64,000 nucleotides of DNA from Chamaelirium japonicum (taxonomy: Eukaryota; Streptophyta; Magnoliopsida; Liliales; Melanthiaceae), in assembly GCA_947650365.1 (NCBI GenBank), contig OX393553.1, positions 39,913,949-39,977,948 of the forward strand, in the 5' to 3' direction. Each line of letters starts with the position of its first letter. Within the stretch, counting starts at the first letter, position 1. Below, in pieces: positions 14,501-23,377 of this stretch. Under the pieces are notes generated by a model that searched no databases, was not told the DNA's origin, and was given only the letters and a program-made list of their open reading frames with translations. A program made the translations under genes and the position numbers.

Positions 14501-14958
14501 TATCGTCACAATTCTCCAAGGCCAACTTCATCACTTTGCAAGAGATGGCACTACCATTACACGGTCTGTTGCATGTCTCGAGCTCAATCGAGTCTTCCGA
14601 GTACACCAGCCTCGAGCAACTCGCAATCAAGCTAGGAAACACTCGGGGGCAAAACTCCACCGAGCTGATGTTCAAATCCAGCTGCAACAAAGAAAGCACA
14701 GAGCATATGGGTTCATTACCCTCAGTTGCGATACCACATCGCCTGACAAAGACTCAAGCTCGTCTCTCCAAAAGCGACGAACAAAGTCTTCTAAACCACC
14801 GAGACATCGACTCCAGTCAAACTCCAGCAATTACCAAAACTCCAGGCAAGAAGATATTCACTTCTAACTACATTGAAGCGAAGAAGGCGGATGGAAACTG
14901 CGAACCAGCAGCGACTCTGCCTACTAGCGGCAAGTCCCTCAAAAGGTACTTTGCCTAG
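11548..14958 (+). CDS. gag: Gag-derived polyprotein lacking pol domains
   Basis: An uninterrupted 1,136-codon frame starts at a strong context (GCCATGG). Residues 1-250 are variable and Pro/Ala-rich with a predicted coiled stretch near 150-185. Residues about 270-440 are the retrotransposon Gag core (FDGKGNPRQH, WYVDL, REFLNRFYSTRR, VIDYIDRWRNLAL). A CHHC knuckle CKYHRMVSHPIEKC lies near residue 553. Compared with the sister element, the protease block is missing between VHQVLNEE and NEAESHLADVEF. A second deletion runs from the SNYIEA segment directly to the last residues of integrase (SLKRYFA, stop). Both deletions keep the frame. The product would be structural only, packaging RNA with enzymes from a related element. 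Whether the C-terminal 450 residues have a role is unknown. Confidence 0.85.
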   Translation: MAGTNDDTFAPTSLSPIAESPLLQQGDPENPVDDIPPVVRVYTRRTQTLADFFTPETAAEGARQITNEALVHEETSLNPGTSVQKFGEDQPQPRTRSGSPADFAPPLPGANIRHQAEASQRNYVSDDDGEGAGVQHRDVLRHHPPSALQLQVMQMGEHMAQLTRLMEEKDRHINTLLQRLSTRDVATFGQPPASPVAAPAPSPTPTLAEVGPATLATAPALSSAPVPVSVAVQPSVAATMNAQQIQALVADMMRSHGSSLPPITAAYSKPYTTRIQQLRFPTGFQPPKFQHFDGKGNPRQHIAHFVETCNNAGTYGDAMVKQFVRTLKGNAFDWYVDLSPGSIDSWDQMEREFLNRFYSTRRIVSMTELTATKQRKDEPVIDYIDRWRNLALNSRDRLSEDSAIELCTQGMHWGLLYILKGIKPRSFEELATRAHDMELSLANRGDSKAIAFQKVEEEDEPAASKQVNVTDLASTSKPLKIGGKLDKGKGAAIPPPQLQRPPRMTLEELEAKEYPFPDSEVSSMFYQLMQEKMIELPPPKRPEQAHRVNDPLFCKYHRMVSHPIEKCFVFKDKIMALAKQGMIEIDSGDIVESNMTSITFDSFPPALTAPQRISARLRIVCQRSMAKPAPRRRRRYAPTVPWAKSSLPWGQPPLVQTLPLPSKATSQRVLKARDKQRDPEVSLLGQPSGKFDFYVFYSKPPSIPMKEIKPIGWGSEDESVEPPKEQVLPIKEESSVTAPILHPGEEDLLDKNAWAMTPRRRRPRQSSYRIACLANHEQDQTTRKLPERKIFKKKSEAPERKTSKVPPASPKNLLQQTCPELATLQEFFPSRFLEVDQNLKVSGCMREVHQVLNEESGTNIESMGRTIVANGKHCNEAESHLADVEFHQVKDPIAEVSPVKAPRAQKVKAAARDKTSPLAKLATFSSQTVHKVKGAPASRRKIHINSKSSSTPHVPLPTQAATVLSLAPQWLRKPRRSPSTPAKELSSQFSKANFITLQEMALPLHGLLHVSSSIESSEYTSLEQLAIKLGNTRGQNSTELMFKSSCNKESTEHMGSLPSVAIPHRLTKTQARLSKSDEQSLLNHRDIDSSQTPAITKTPGKKIFTSNYIEAKKADGNCEPAATLPTSGKSLKRYFA

Positions 14959-15005
14959 CGCAAGGTTACCCCCCTTGCCCAAAAAAAAAAAAAAAAAAAA
15001 AAAAA

Positions 15006-15056
15006 GGAACTACGTGTGACTTGATCCCTCTCAGTAGGGTACGTAGGCAGCCTGTA
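15006..15056 (+). other. Conserved post-ORF motif of this Tat family
   Basis: After a poly-A run, GGAACTACGTGTGACTTGAT and GGGTACGTAGGCAGCCT follow the stop codon. The sister element has the same motif after its integrase (minus strand, 55,376-55,425). Its position between the coding region and the antisense gene suggests a 3'-end or processing role, which is only inference. Confidence 0.6.
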
Positions 15057-15124
15057 ATGGTTCAGTCCAAACAAAAAAAAGTAAACCATCATTCCAGAAA
15101 AATAAGTCCAGAAAAGACGCAAGT

Positions 15125-16690
15125 CCGACTCCGTGGGACGAGGAGCCGTCAGCCTCTGTCAAACCACCAGCTCCCAGCGCTGACATAGCTCATCTCTCGA
15201 GGCACCCACGCGGTACAACTCCGAAAGGCGAGAAACCACCAGCTCTCAGCGATTCGTGAGCTCCTCCCGCTGCTTTGCAAGCTCTGTTGCAAAAGTCTTC
15301 TCGGTTGCTCGAGTTTTCTCCAAACGGGACTCCAGCTTCCGAAGCAACGCATGAGTAGCAAGTTGAAGTCCTAGAGGCGCCGAAGCGGCTCGCCTCCCGC
15401 AGCTTACACGTGCTGCAACTCCATAGGTAGAGAAGCCGTCAGCTTCCGACGCGTCGCCAGCTCTGCACGCTGCTTCGCAAGGTCCGCTACAGAAGCCTTC
15501 TCGATCGATCTACCAGTTCAACGCGTCGCCAGCTTTGCACGCTGCCTTGCAAGGAGGGATTCCAGCTTCTGAAGCGACGCGCGAGTAATCTCCACCTTCT
15601 TCTGCACCCGAACCAAGTCTGCAGTAGCAACGTGAGAAGCCCCTCAAGTCGACGTTTCTCTTCCTCAACCTTTGCCAATGCCAAGGAAGCGTAATGAAGC
15701 CCGTTGCAAGCAATAAGCCTAGCTATCCACCAAAAGGGTGCACATACGCTCCTTAAACAAGGAGCCATCCACCGAAAAACCCACCAGCTACTCAAAGCGT
15801 CAAGGCCCTCCTCCTGGAAGGGTGCAAGCGTCGCCTGGATAAACTTCCAGCACAACTCTCCAAAAGAAGCTTAGAAAGAAGACTCTGCGATCTACACTTT
15901 CGATGGCAAGCCTCTAAGTGCTGAAACAAGGCGCGATCCTGTCCTGAAGACCCAAGCACGGGAACCGCCTCTTGGACCATCGCCGTGACGGCTGTCAAAG
16001 ATGCCACAGGAACTGACAAAGAAGCTGCGGCCAAAATATCCGTCGGAACTGACTCCTGAATGGCAACTCTGGACTCGGTCGAACGATCTGCCGTGAAGAT
16101 CCCTCATCGGTGAGAATGAACTCGTCCAACTTCGACACACGTTTCTTGCTTTGAAGTACGGCGGCAGAAGACTTGCGCAAAAGGGAAACGAAGATGCGTA
16201 CTCCCGTGGGAGACCGCACCGACGATCCATCCAGAAGTCGAAAAGCTCTCGTAACGACGACAGAAGACTTGCGCAAAAGGGAAACAAAGATGCATACTCC
16301 CGTAGGAGACCGCATCGACGATCCATCCAGAAGTCGGAAAGCTCTCTTAACAGCAGGCCCTGAAGAAAGAAATAAAGAAAAGCACGAATCAGTCACGCAT
16401 ACGGACACAAACAAATCAAGTCAAGGCACAAAAAAAAAAAAAAAAAAAAAAAAAAGGGCCCCGAGCCAAGGACTGCATCCTTCGTGACCTCCACGAAGCC
16501 AAAAGGGTTGTTGGAGCAGTCACCAAGGTCAAGATCGGCAAGCAAAAGACGACCAAAGCAGGCTGCTCCTTGTCAACGCTAGTGGCTTTGTCGCGCTCCT
16601 CGTCGAACTCCAGAACGCCCGTCTCGACGTCCTTCAAGCTGATGTCACCACCAGGAAAGCTCTCTCCATAGGCCTCCAGCGACCCATGGT
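15125..16690 (-). pseudogene. Relic of an antisense coiled-coil gene (aORF)
   Basis: Read on the minus strand, several frames match the antisense gene of the sister element. Around 16,560-16,690 the phrase SFPGGDIS followed by an acidic stretch ending SVDK corresponds to FPGGDIDL...SVDK there. Around 15,210-15,320, RKLESRLEKTRATEKTF corresponds to RKAESRLERAEAAESAL. A duplicated coiled-coil block lies at about 15,500-15,640 (LQKLESLLARQRAKLATR). Stops and frameshifts break all frames, and I find no PMD part. So both elements inherited this antisense gene, and here it has decayed. Confidence 0.6.
16160..16350. repeat. ~95-bp tandem duplication
   Basis: The block GCAGAAGACTTGCGCAAAAG, GGAAAC, ATACTCCCGT and CGACGATCCATCCAGAAGTC occurs twice in a row with few differences. 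Confidence 0.85.
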
Positions 16691-16898
16691 CGTCTAGAGG
16701 AAGATCCAGTCTACCTCACTCAGCCTGCCCAGGTGCAACCTCGCTAGTCGCTCTGCTCCCGCGATAGGCCTCCTCAATGATCCAGCCGGCCTTTAGAAAG
16801 CACTCGAAGGGACAAGTCCTACAAGGAAACGAAAAGTCCAAGTCAAATCAAGATGCACAATCAGTTCCAGAAGAAAAAAACAGATCAAGTCCAGAAGT

Positions 16899-16904
<6 letters not shown>

Positions 16905-16931
<27 letters not shown>

Positions 16932-16945
16932 AAAGAAAAAAAAAA
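16905..16945. repeat. Poly-A tract
   Basis: About 29 A residues, then A/G-rich sequence. Similar runs occur at about 14,982-15,005, 16,430-16,455, 18,400-18,420 and 18,443-18,462 in the same element. Confidence 0.9.
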
Positions 16946-16999
16946 GAGAAAGTCCCTGTTTGCAAAAAGGGAAACTGAGAGGGGGGCCACAGCAAAAAG

Positions 17000-18360
17000 C
17001 CGCAGCACCCCCTTTCTCCTGCTAAAACCCGGCCGAGCCCGCCTCCGGCCTGCGCCCTCCCGCGCCACCAGCCCGCGCGCCGGCCGCACCCTGCAGCCCC
17101 CGGCCGCGCCCCGTCTCCGGCTCGCGCGCCGGCCGCACACCGCAGCCCCCGGCCGCGTCCCTCCTCCGGCCACCGTCGCTGTCATACCACTCGTGCCAAG
17201 CCTGGCCACCACAAGTCACTGCTGTCGCCACTGTTGCCGACACCGCAACCGCTACTCCTCCGGCCTTCACAGCCCAAGCCAGCACGTCCGACCACACCCC
17301 GGCCGCCAGCAGCCGACACCGTCATTCGCTTCCACCGCGCCCATCTGCATCGTTCCACGTGCACCGCCAGCGCGCCCTGAATCTGATGCCGTCTTGGCCT
17401 TCGCTGGTGCGCCTCAAAGCCAAAAAGCCGCTGCCCCTTAATGCGATAGAAAATTCGAGAAGGGGGCTGCAGCAAAGAAGACAGCCCCCTTCCCTTGTTA
17501 AAGCCCATAGCCCCCAAAGAGGGCTGTGGCCCTTGCCACTGCCGGCCCGCGCCCCCTACCACACCAGCCACCGCGTCTCGAGCCCTCCGCCTCCACCTCC
17601 GGCCCGCGCGCAGCCCTGCGCCCACGCCTCCGGACCCTTGGGCAAATAAAGAAAAGAAGAGGGGGACCTAAGCAAAAAGGGCCTCCGGACCCGTGAGCGA
17701 ATAGAGAAAAAAAAAGAGGGGGCCACGGCAAAAATCCGCGACCCCCTCTCTCCTGTTAAAACACGAAAAGGGTGGGGGGGTGCTGTCGGCTTCCTACACC
17801 TCCGGTCCCCGCAGCCCCACCTCCGGCCGCCCGCGCCCACGCCCTCCGGCCGAGCCCGCCTCCGGCCCTCGCTCCTCGAGCCCCGGCCGCCTCCGCCTAC
17901 ACCTCCGGTCCCCGCAGCCCCACCTCCGGCCGCCCGCGCCCACGCCCTCCGGCCGAGCCCGCCTCCGGCCCTCGCTCCTCGAGCCCCGGCCGCCTCCGCC
18001 TCCACCTCCGGCCCGCGCGCAGCCCTGCGCCCACGCCTCCGGCCCGCAGCCCCTGCCGCCTCCGCCTCCACCTCCGGCAGCGCGCAGCCCCGCGCCCCTG
18101 CCTCCAGCCCGCGCAGCCGGCCGCCTCCGCCTCCACCTCCGGCCCGCGCGCAGCCCTGCGCCCACACCTCCGGCCCGCAGCCCCTGCCGCCTCCGCCTCC
18201 ACCTCCGGCAGCGCGCAGCCTCGCCAGCCCCTGCCTCCAGCCCGCGCAGCCGGCCGCACCCCGCAGCCCCCAGCCACGCACCGCGCCCCGCGCCTCCAGC
18301 CCGCGCGCTCCTCCGGCCTGCGCCCTCGCGCCTCCAGCCCGCGCCCGGCCCAAACCGCCG
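17000..18360. repeat. GC-rich tandem repeats in the element 3' region
   Basis: Very GC-rich DNA is built from CTCCGGCC, GCCCGCGC and CCTCCGCCTCCACCTCCGG phrases. A ~103-bp unit is duplicated at about 17,801-18,005, and a longer unit of about 130 bp at about 18,010-18,260. Long ORFs on both strands (Pro/Ala/Arg-rich or Gly/Ala-rich) come from composition and have no recognisable domain. The sister element has a comparable GC-rich stretch at 51,200-51,530, just upstream of its antisense gene, so this may be the decayed promoter/leader side of that gene. Confidence 0.7.
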
Positions 18361-18519
18361 CAGCCACCGCGCCGCTGCTGTTGTCTCGCGCGAACCAGGA
18401 AAAAAAAAAAAAAAAAAAAGAGAGAAGAAGAGACCGAAACACAAAAAAAAAAAAAAAAAAAGGGAGAAACAGAGACGAAAAAAAAAAAGAGAGGAAAAGA
18501 ATATTGGAAAAACCGTGAA

Positions 18520-19260
18520 CCCCCTGTATATAGGCGTAATTGGTTATTGGGATAGAGACAAGATAAATTTCCTATAATCTAGGGGTCTCTATCCGGTGGG
18601 CATCCATATCCGCTGCAACCACCGTTTCATAACAGAAACCAAAAAAAAAAACAGAGGAGTAGGAAGAAGAATGAGGGAACCTACTGCGGCTTCGACCACT
18701 CCGCCCCCTCCGCTCGATGCACCATCCGCGTCGTCACCACCATCGGCTGCGACAATCGGCTTCCATCATTGCGCTCCCGCATCGAAGAGGGGCAACAACC
18801 CTCCGCCAAGGAGCATCGCTGCCGCCCTCGCACTCCTGTCGCCTTGCCGCCCGGGAACTCCGCGCAGCGTGCGCTGCCAACGTTCGCGCCATCCTTAAAG
18901 CAAAGGAAGTCCGCAATGACGAAGGTGATCGAAACCTTAGCAGGAGTCTTCGTCTCCAAGCCGCCAAAGCCTCTTGTCTCCCGCATTAGCAAAATGATGA
19001 GGGAAACGAAAGGGCGGGGGTCCTCATAAAGGAAACAACCCTCCGCCAAGGTGCACCGTGGTCATCCTCGAGCTCCCGTCGTCTTGCTGGCCTGGGACTC
19101 CGCGCAGTGGCCGCCGTCAATATTCGCGCCATCCTCGAAGATGAACAAAACCCTAGAAGATGTCTTTGTCTCCAAGCCGCCAAAGCCCTTCATCTCCCGC
19201 GCTAGCAAAACGATGGGGGAAATGAACTGGCAGGGGTCCTTGTAAAGACCTAAATTCCGA
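18520..19260. other. Possible captured host segment with internal duplication
   Basis: Two similar blocks (about 18,786-19,028 and 19,029-19,247) share CAACCCTCCGCCAAGG, CGTCTCCAAGCCGCCAAAGC and ATGATGAGGGAAA-like phrases. On the minus strand both give an Arg/Ala-rich translation with APWRRVV and GFGGLETK in alternate frames. No family is recognised. Upstream, GTATATAGG and a GGGATAGAG/CTCTATCC inverted pair resemble sequence at 7,190-7,265. Nothing comparable is visible in the sister element, which favours capture of host DNA. Confidence 0.35.
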
Positions 19261-19314
19261 GCAAACACGCAAGTCAAGTCCAAGCGCTACGCGTTTCCCG
19301 CGGGCGCACTCGAA

Positions 19315-19328
19315 CTTGAGGGGGCATT
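19315..19328 (+). promoter_or_regulatory. Polypurine tract of the non-autonomous Tat element
   Basis: TTGAGGGGGCATT abuts the 3' LTR. The sister element has the same GAGGGGGCATT directly before its own 3' LTR (minus strand, 50,482-50,492). Confidence 0.75.
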
Positions 19329-21344
19329 TGTGGGCATCGAAATTAGCCCACGGGTCGAACCCGACTTGCACACGTAAAACAGGCCCGCACTCAACGGCCT
19401 CCGGGTCGAACCCGACCCGCATGCGAAACTGGGCCCGCGCACAACGGCCCGGATGCGAAACCTGGCCCATACACAACGGCCCGCATGCGAAACCTGGCCC
19501 GCACACAACGGCCCGCATGCGAACTCGGCCCGCGTGCAGACCCAATTCGCGCATCGCGGCCCAACTCAAAGCAAACGGGTCCACCCGACCCGCAGCTCGA
19601 GCACAAAAAGGGGGGCCCACCGGCCCCCCCTCTAGAAAACCGTGCCCCCCTCCCCATGGGGAGGTGGGGCCGGCCATAAAGAAAAAGAAAACAAAAAGGA
19701 AAAAGAAAAAGAAAAGAAAAAGAAAAGAAAGGAAAAAGAAATCAAAACCGCCTCGATGCGGGGGGAGGTGGCGTGGACGTCTACGTAGCCGTAGATCCGC
19801 GACGATCCCTCGATCCAACGGACAAGATGACGTTGTGTCGCCATCCGATCCAAAAGTGCAACAAAAATAACAACTCGATCTTTGAAGATCGAGTCACATC
19901 TAGCCCGTAACCACCCCAACTAAAAAGGAGGGGATCGGGTTTGTTCCCCCAAATAAGGGAACGATATCTTGATGGTTATGGGGGGAGATATTGGAGGAAA
20001 CAAAAAAGATTTCAGCCATATCTCCCCCAACCACCCCCCTTTGCCTATAAATAGAAGGGGTGGGGGAAGGCACAAAGGGTCCGAAAGCCGAAGACGAAAG
20101 AGCTTCGCAAGAGAAGCTCCAACGCTCGAAGACCGAAGGCTTCACGAGGCACGGCAAGCATATCCTACGGGAGTCCTTGGCCCTTCAAGTCCTCATCAAC
20201 GTGAAGACCTTGCACTCGGAGATCAAAGCTTCGACTCCTCGCACGAAGAAGAAAGCGTGGAGAAGAAGACCCGGAGCCATCATCACCCGATTGCTCCAAC
20301 GATCTTCATCAGCTCCGAAGACGCCATAAGCAAAGGCCGGAGAAGAAGATCGAAGCCGACAACACTCGTCGTCTTCAATCAAGGCATCGACTCCTCGCAC
20401 GAAGAAGAAAGCCGGGAGAAGAAGGCCTGAAGCCGGTGCTACCCCTGCCGCCTTCGTCAACCAAAAGCCGACGCTACAACCGTCGTGCTAAAGCCGGTGC
20501 CACACCCGCCGTCTTCATCAACAAAAGCCGACGCTACAACCGTCGCACGAAGATCGGTGCTACACCCGCCGTCTTCATCAACGAAAGTCGACGCCACAAC
20601 CGTCGCACAAGCATCGGTGCTACCCCCGCCGAAAAGCCAAAACCGACGCCACAACCGTCGAGGAAGCCGGAAGAGTAAAGAAGCCTTGAAGAGGTAACGC
20701 CAGTCGTTCGAGAAGAAGATCGAGTCGAAGCGAAAGTCAAAGCCGACGCAAGAAGCCAAAGCAAACGCACCGGTAAAGCCCGCGCTAAAGCAACGCACGT
20801 GCCAAAGCCAAGCAACTACGACGGTTACAAGCAAAGCACCGCACGTTCTAGCCGATACGACGCGAAGTCCGGAAGAACTAAAGCATCGCAAGTCTCTACC
20901 CGTCTACGTTCAAGCGCAAGCGCCAAAGCAAAGCAAAAGCCAGAGCCACGCCAAAGCTACGCCAAAGCCGAAAGCTAAAGCCAAAGCTGACGCCAAAAAC
21001 ACGATCGACGCCGCGAACCGACGATCAAGGACGCCGAGGTCGAGCAAGGATCGAGGAAGACACGAAGACCGAGGAACGAAGCCCAAAGCCTCCCTAGCCG
21101 AGAAAGCGCGAAGCACGGACGGGACAAAATCAACGGCGGAAACTCCTTAGCCTCTCAAAAACCCTCACCCTGTAAAGACCTCTGTCCTGGGCAACCCCTT
21201 CAGAGCTCTCGCACGAATACCACGTGGAGACGCGGATCAAAGGGACCCTCCAGAGGATCTCTCCCACAATCTCCTGATCAAAGAAAATTTGTAATCTCGT
21301 GTGATCCGCAATAAAGACGACCCGAATCTTTTTCCGCGACCACA
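19329..21344 (+). repeat. 3' LTR of the non-autonomous Tat element
   Basis: Same length (2,016 bp) as the 5' LTR. By eye I find five substitutions, three within the first 230 bp and two near the middle (AACAATAT/AACGATAT and GCCGTC/GCCATC). It ends GACCACA, followed by the GGCAT target duplication. Confidence 0.95.
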
Positions 21345-21349
21345 GGCAT

Positions 21350-21397
21350 CACAGCCTCAGAAGTCTTGGCTCTTGGCCTAGTGGATATTGGTCATCA
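21350..21397 (-). repeat. Cassandra LTR copy A, remainder
   Basis: CACAGCCTCAGAAGTCTTGG to GGTCATCA matches the end of copy B (21,762-21,809) and completes the LTR interrupted at 9,459. Confidence 0.85.
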
Positions 21398-21466
21398 CAA
21401 TCTACGCATCTTAAGGGCTACACGTCCACGTGTAGGGTTAGACCCCTCCCATAGCGGGGAGAACTG

Positions 21467-21478
21467 GCTCTGATACCA
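21467..21478 (-). promoter_or_regulatory. Cassandra primer-binding site
   Basis: On the minus strand TGGTATCAGAGC begins three bases after LTR copy B. It is the standard site complementary to the 3' end of initiator methionyl-tRNA used by Cassandra and many plant LTR elements. Confidence 0.9.
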
Positions 21479-21481
21479 TTT

Positions 21482-21809
21482 TGTAACATCGCCCCAAACA
21501 CACAAGATATTGTCCACTTTGCCCTGTGCCCGCATGAGAACTTCCTAGGGGGTCACCCATTGTGGTACTACTCTCACCTGAGCATGCTTAATTACGGAGT
21601 TCTTACGAAATCCGTAGTGGCGCACGGTTTTAAAACGTGTCTTCTATGTTTAGGAGGGAAAATTATATAAGTAGCTCAGAATCTCCTTCTCTCCAAACGA
21701 TGTGGGACTAACTCAGTGGCCTTGGACACCTCATCTCACCTCACCTCATCCATCTTGGCATCACAGCCTCAGGAGTCTTGGCTCTTGGCCTATTGGATCT
21801 TGGTCGTCA
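21482..21809 (-). repeat. Cassandra LTR copy B
   Basis: 328 bp, TGTAACATCGCCCC to TGGTCGTCA on the plus strand. It matches copy A throughout but with many substitutions (for example ATCCACCCC/ATCGCCCC), so the TRIM is much older than the Tat element nested in it. Confidence 0.88.
21531..21606 (-). promoter_or_regulatory. 5S rRNA-like segment with Pol III internal promoter (Cassandra LTR B)
   Basis: On the minus strand this reads AAGAACTCCGTAATTAAGCA, then TGCTCAGGTGAGAGTAGTAC and GGGTGACCCCCTAGGAAG. The box A and box C regions are recognisable, and this copy is closer to 5S rRNA at GGGTGACC than copy A. Confidence 0.85.
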
Positions 21810-23050
21810 TACAGATAATCTCGGAGTGTTTCGACTCATCAACCCGAGCCTCTCAACTCATAATCATCCTCCGACCCTCGCAGTCGGAGGGAGGTTTGGA
21901 ATTGAGGACATCACTCCAGAACTCGATCGCATTTCAACAACGACCGAACTCTGGTAGAGCATTGTCAGGAAAAGAAGACTTCTGAGTCTCACTTTCCTCT
22001 CCTTCCTCCAAGATGTCTCTCTAACCAACGAAACGACCGCAGGAACGACCACGCCTCCGAAGGACTACTTAATCGATAAATTCTCTGAGCTCATTTTTCT
22101 CGAAGCTGAAGAATTCCAACTCTTCCTAAGTTCAACTGTCTAACAAGAGATCCGACACTACATATCCTCGCCTTTAGGAATGTAGTAACACTACACGACA
22201 ATGACAACCAGGTTCTATGTCGCACCTTTGCCGGCAGCCTGGACGACATATCATTAGACTAGTACCACAATCTCCCGATAGGCTCCGTCAGCCTATTCGG
22301 GGACCTGGCAGACCTTTTCGTCCAGTACTACCGGCTGAACCTCAAGCGGAGAAGAAGCTAGACTCCCTATATCGACTACGGATGGGCTCGGATGAAACCC
22401 TCCGAGAGTTTACTCAGAGGTTCCGGAACGAGCATGCAGTACTCTCCGGACAATACCTAGACGATGAAGTAATCATGATGGAGTTCCAGAATGCCCTGCG
22501 TTACAATATCCACATCTACAATGACCTTATTCTCAATCTTCCCAACTCCCTAGGAGCACTCTTCGATTGGATCCAGCGGGAGATCGAGGTTAAAGATGAC
22601 CAAGTCGCTCGCAAGGGTCTTGACCTCAGGAAGCGCCCTTCGGACAAGGAGCCAGTAAGACTGACAGCCCAAGCTCTCAACGCTCGGACTAAGAAAGGTA
22701 GAACCTCCAAAAGGCCAAAGCCGGCAGGCGATAGACTCGCAAAGCCTCAGAGGGCCACATCCACCAACTAAAATCTACCCATCAACATCATCCTTGAGCA
22801 TATCCAGTACGAAGACTTCCTCAAGTGGCCAAACCCTCTCTAGTCTGATTCGAGGAACAAGAGAAACAAATTGGTCTACTGCGACTTCCACCAATGCCAC
22901 AAACACCCAAAATATGAAATGCAAGTGTCTTTTCAGACCTTTGGAAGGAGGGACATCTTCAGGAATTCAAAGGAAGATAGAGATCATGTCTGAATCCTCT
23001 TTGCAACCAAAGGAAAGCATCACATCGATAGATCAGAGTGAAAGGCCATA
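21810..23050 (+). pseudogene. gag: Gypsy gag remnant (right part)
   Basis: From about 22,170 the frames give a recognisable Gag core: a DDISLD segment ending in a TAG where Trp is usual, then LFGDLADLFVQYYRLNL. In the frame of the ORF at 22,217-22,771, KKLDSLYRLRMGSDETLREFTQRF follows. Further on, near 22,880, YCDFHQCHKHPKYE resembles the YCxFHxxxGH knuckle of gypsy Gag. At least one frameshift and several stops are present, and pol is absent. It continues the remnant at 8,709-9,194, interrupted by Cassandra. Confidence 0.65.
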
Positions 23051-23377
23051 GATCGTCAATAATTCAGAATGTTGCCCACCTGTCCATGATATAACATCTT
23101 CTGAATTATCAATAAAATGGCAACTTAGTGCCTCCGTGTAGAGATCCTCCCCAAACTCTTAATCAATTAGTGCTTCACCGCTATCGAGCTCCGAAGATAC
23201 AAGATTGGCATCCCCTTCACTGATTCAATCGCACAGGATCCCACCACGATCGGCAAGCGTTCAAAGACACCTACTACATACCCCGCAACCGGTTGGGTCG
23301 ATAAGAGCCTTACCTCAACCAACCGAAGACAATACTGGTTTGATCACATAGGGTCTCCCCACGATCAACCATCATTC

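Larger units (their letters stand above)
9460..21344 (+). mobile_element. Non-autonomous Tat-lineage Ty3/gypsy element, complete
   Basis: Two LTRs of 2,016 bp each (TG to CA) flank a 7.85-kb interior, and the five-base target duplication GGCAT is perfect (9,455-9,459 and 21,345-21,349). The interior holds one long gag-derived ORF but no RT, RNase H or integrase. Its 3' half carries relics of an antisense gene, GC-rich tandem repeats and purine-rich runs. Similarity to the minus-strand element at 48,433-64,000 in gag, in the post-ORF motif, in the polypurine tract (GAGGGGGCATT) and in LTR segments places both in one family. I see only about five substitutions between its LTRs, so the insertion is young. 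Confidence 0.9.
9195..21809 (-). mobile_element. Cassandra-type TRIM, split by a nested Tat element
   Basis: Without the inserted Tat element this is about 0.73 kb: LTR (9,195-9,459 plus 21,350-21,397), an 84-bp interior, and LTR 21,482-21,809. Both LTRs read TGTAACATC to TCA on the plus strand, meaning TGA to TGTTACA in element orientation. The interior carries a methionyl-tRNA primer site next to the LTR. Each LTR contains a 5S rRNA-like stretch, the hallmark of Cassandra. No protein is encoded; mobilisation must use another element's proteins. The outer flanks (TATAC and TACAG) do not form a clean 5-bp duplication. The host sequence on both sides appears to be the old gypsy gag. Confidence 0.85.

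Noticed and set aside
17556-18577. Long Pro/Ala/Arg-rich and Gly/Ala-rich ORFs (up to 265 codons) on both strands
   Set aside because: GC-rich tandem repeats lack stop codons in several frames at once; no domain, no consistent frame, and the sequence lies inside a retroelement 3' region.
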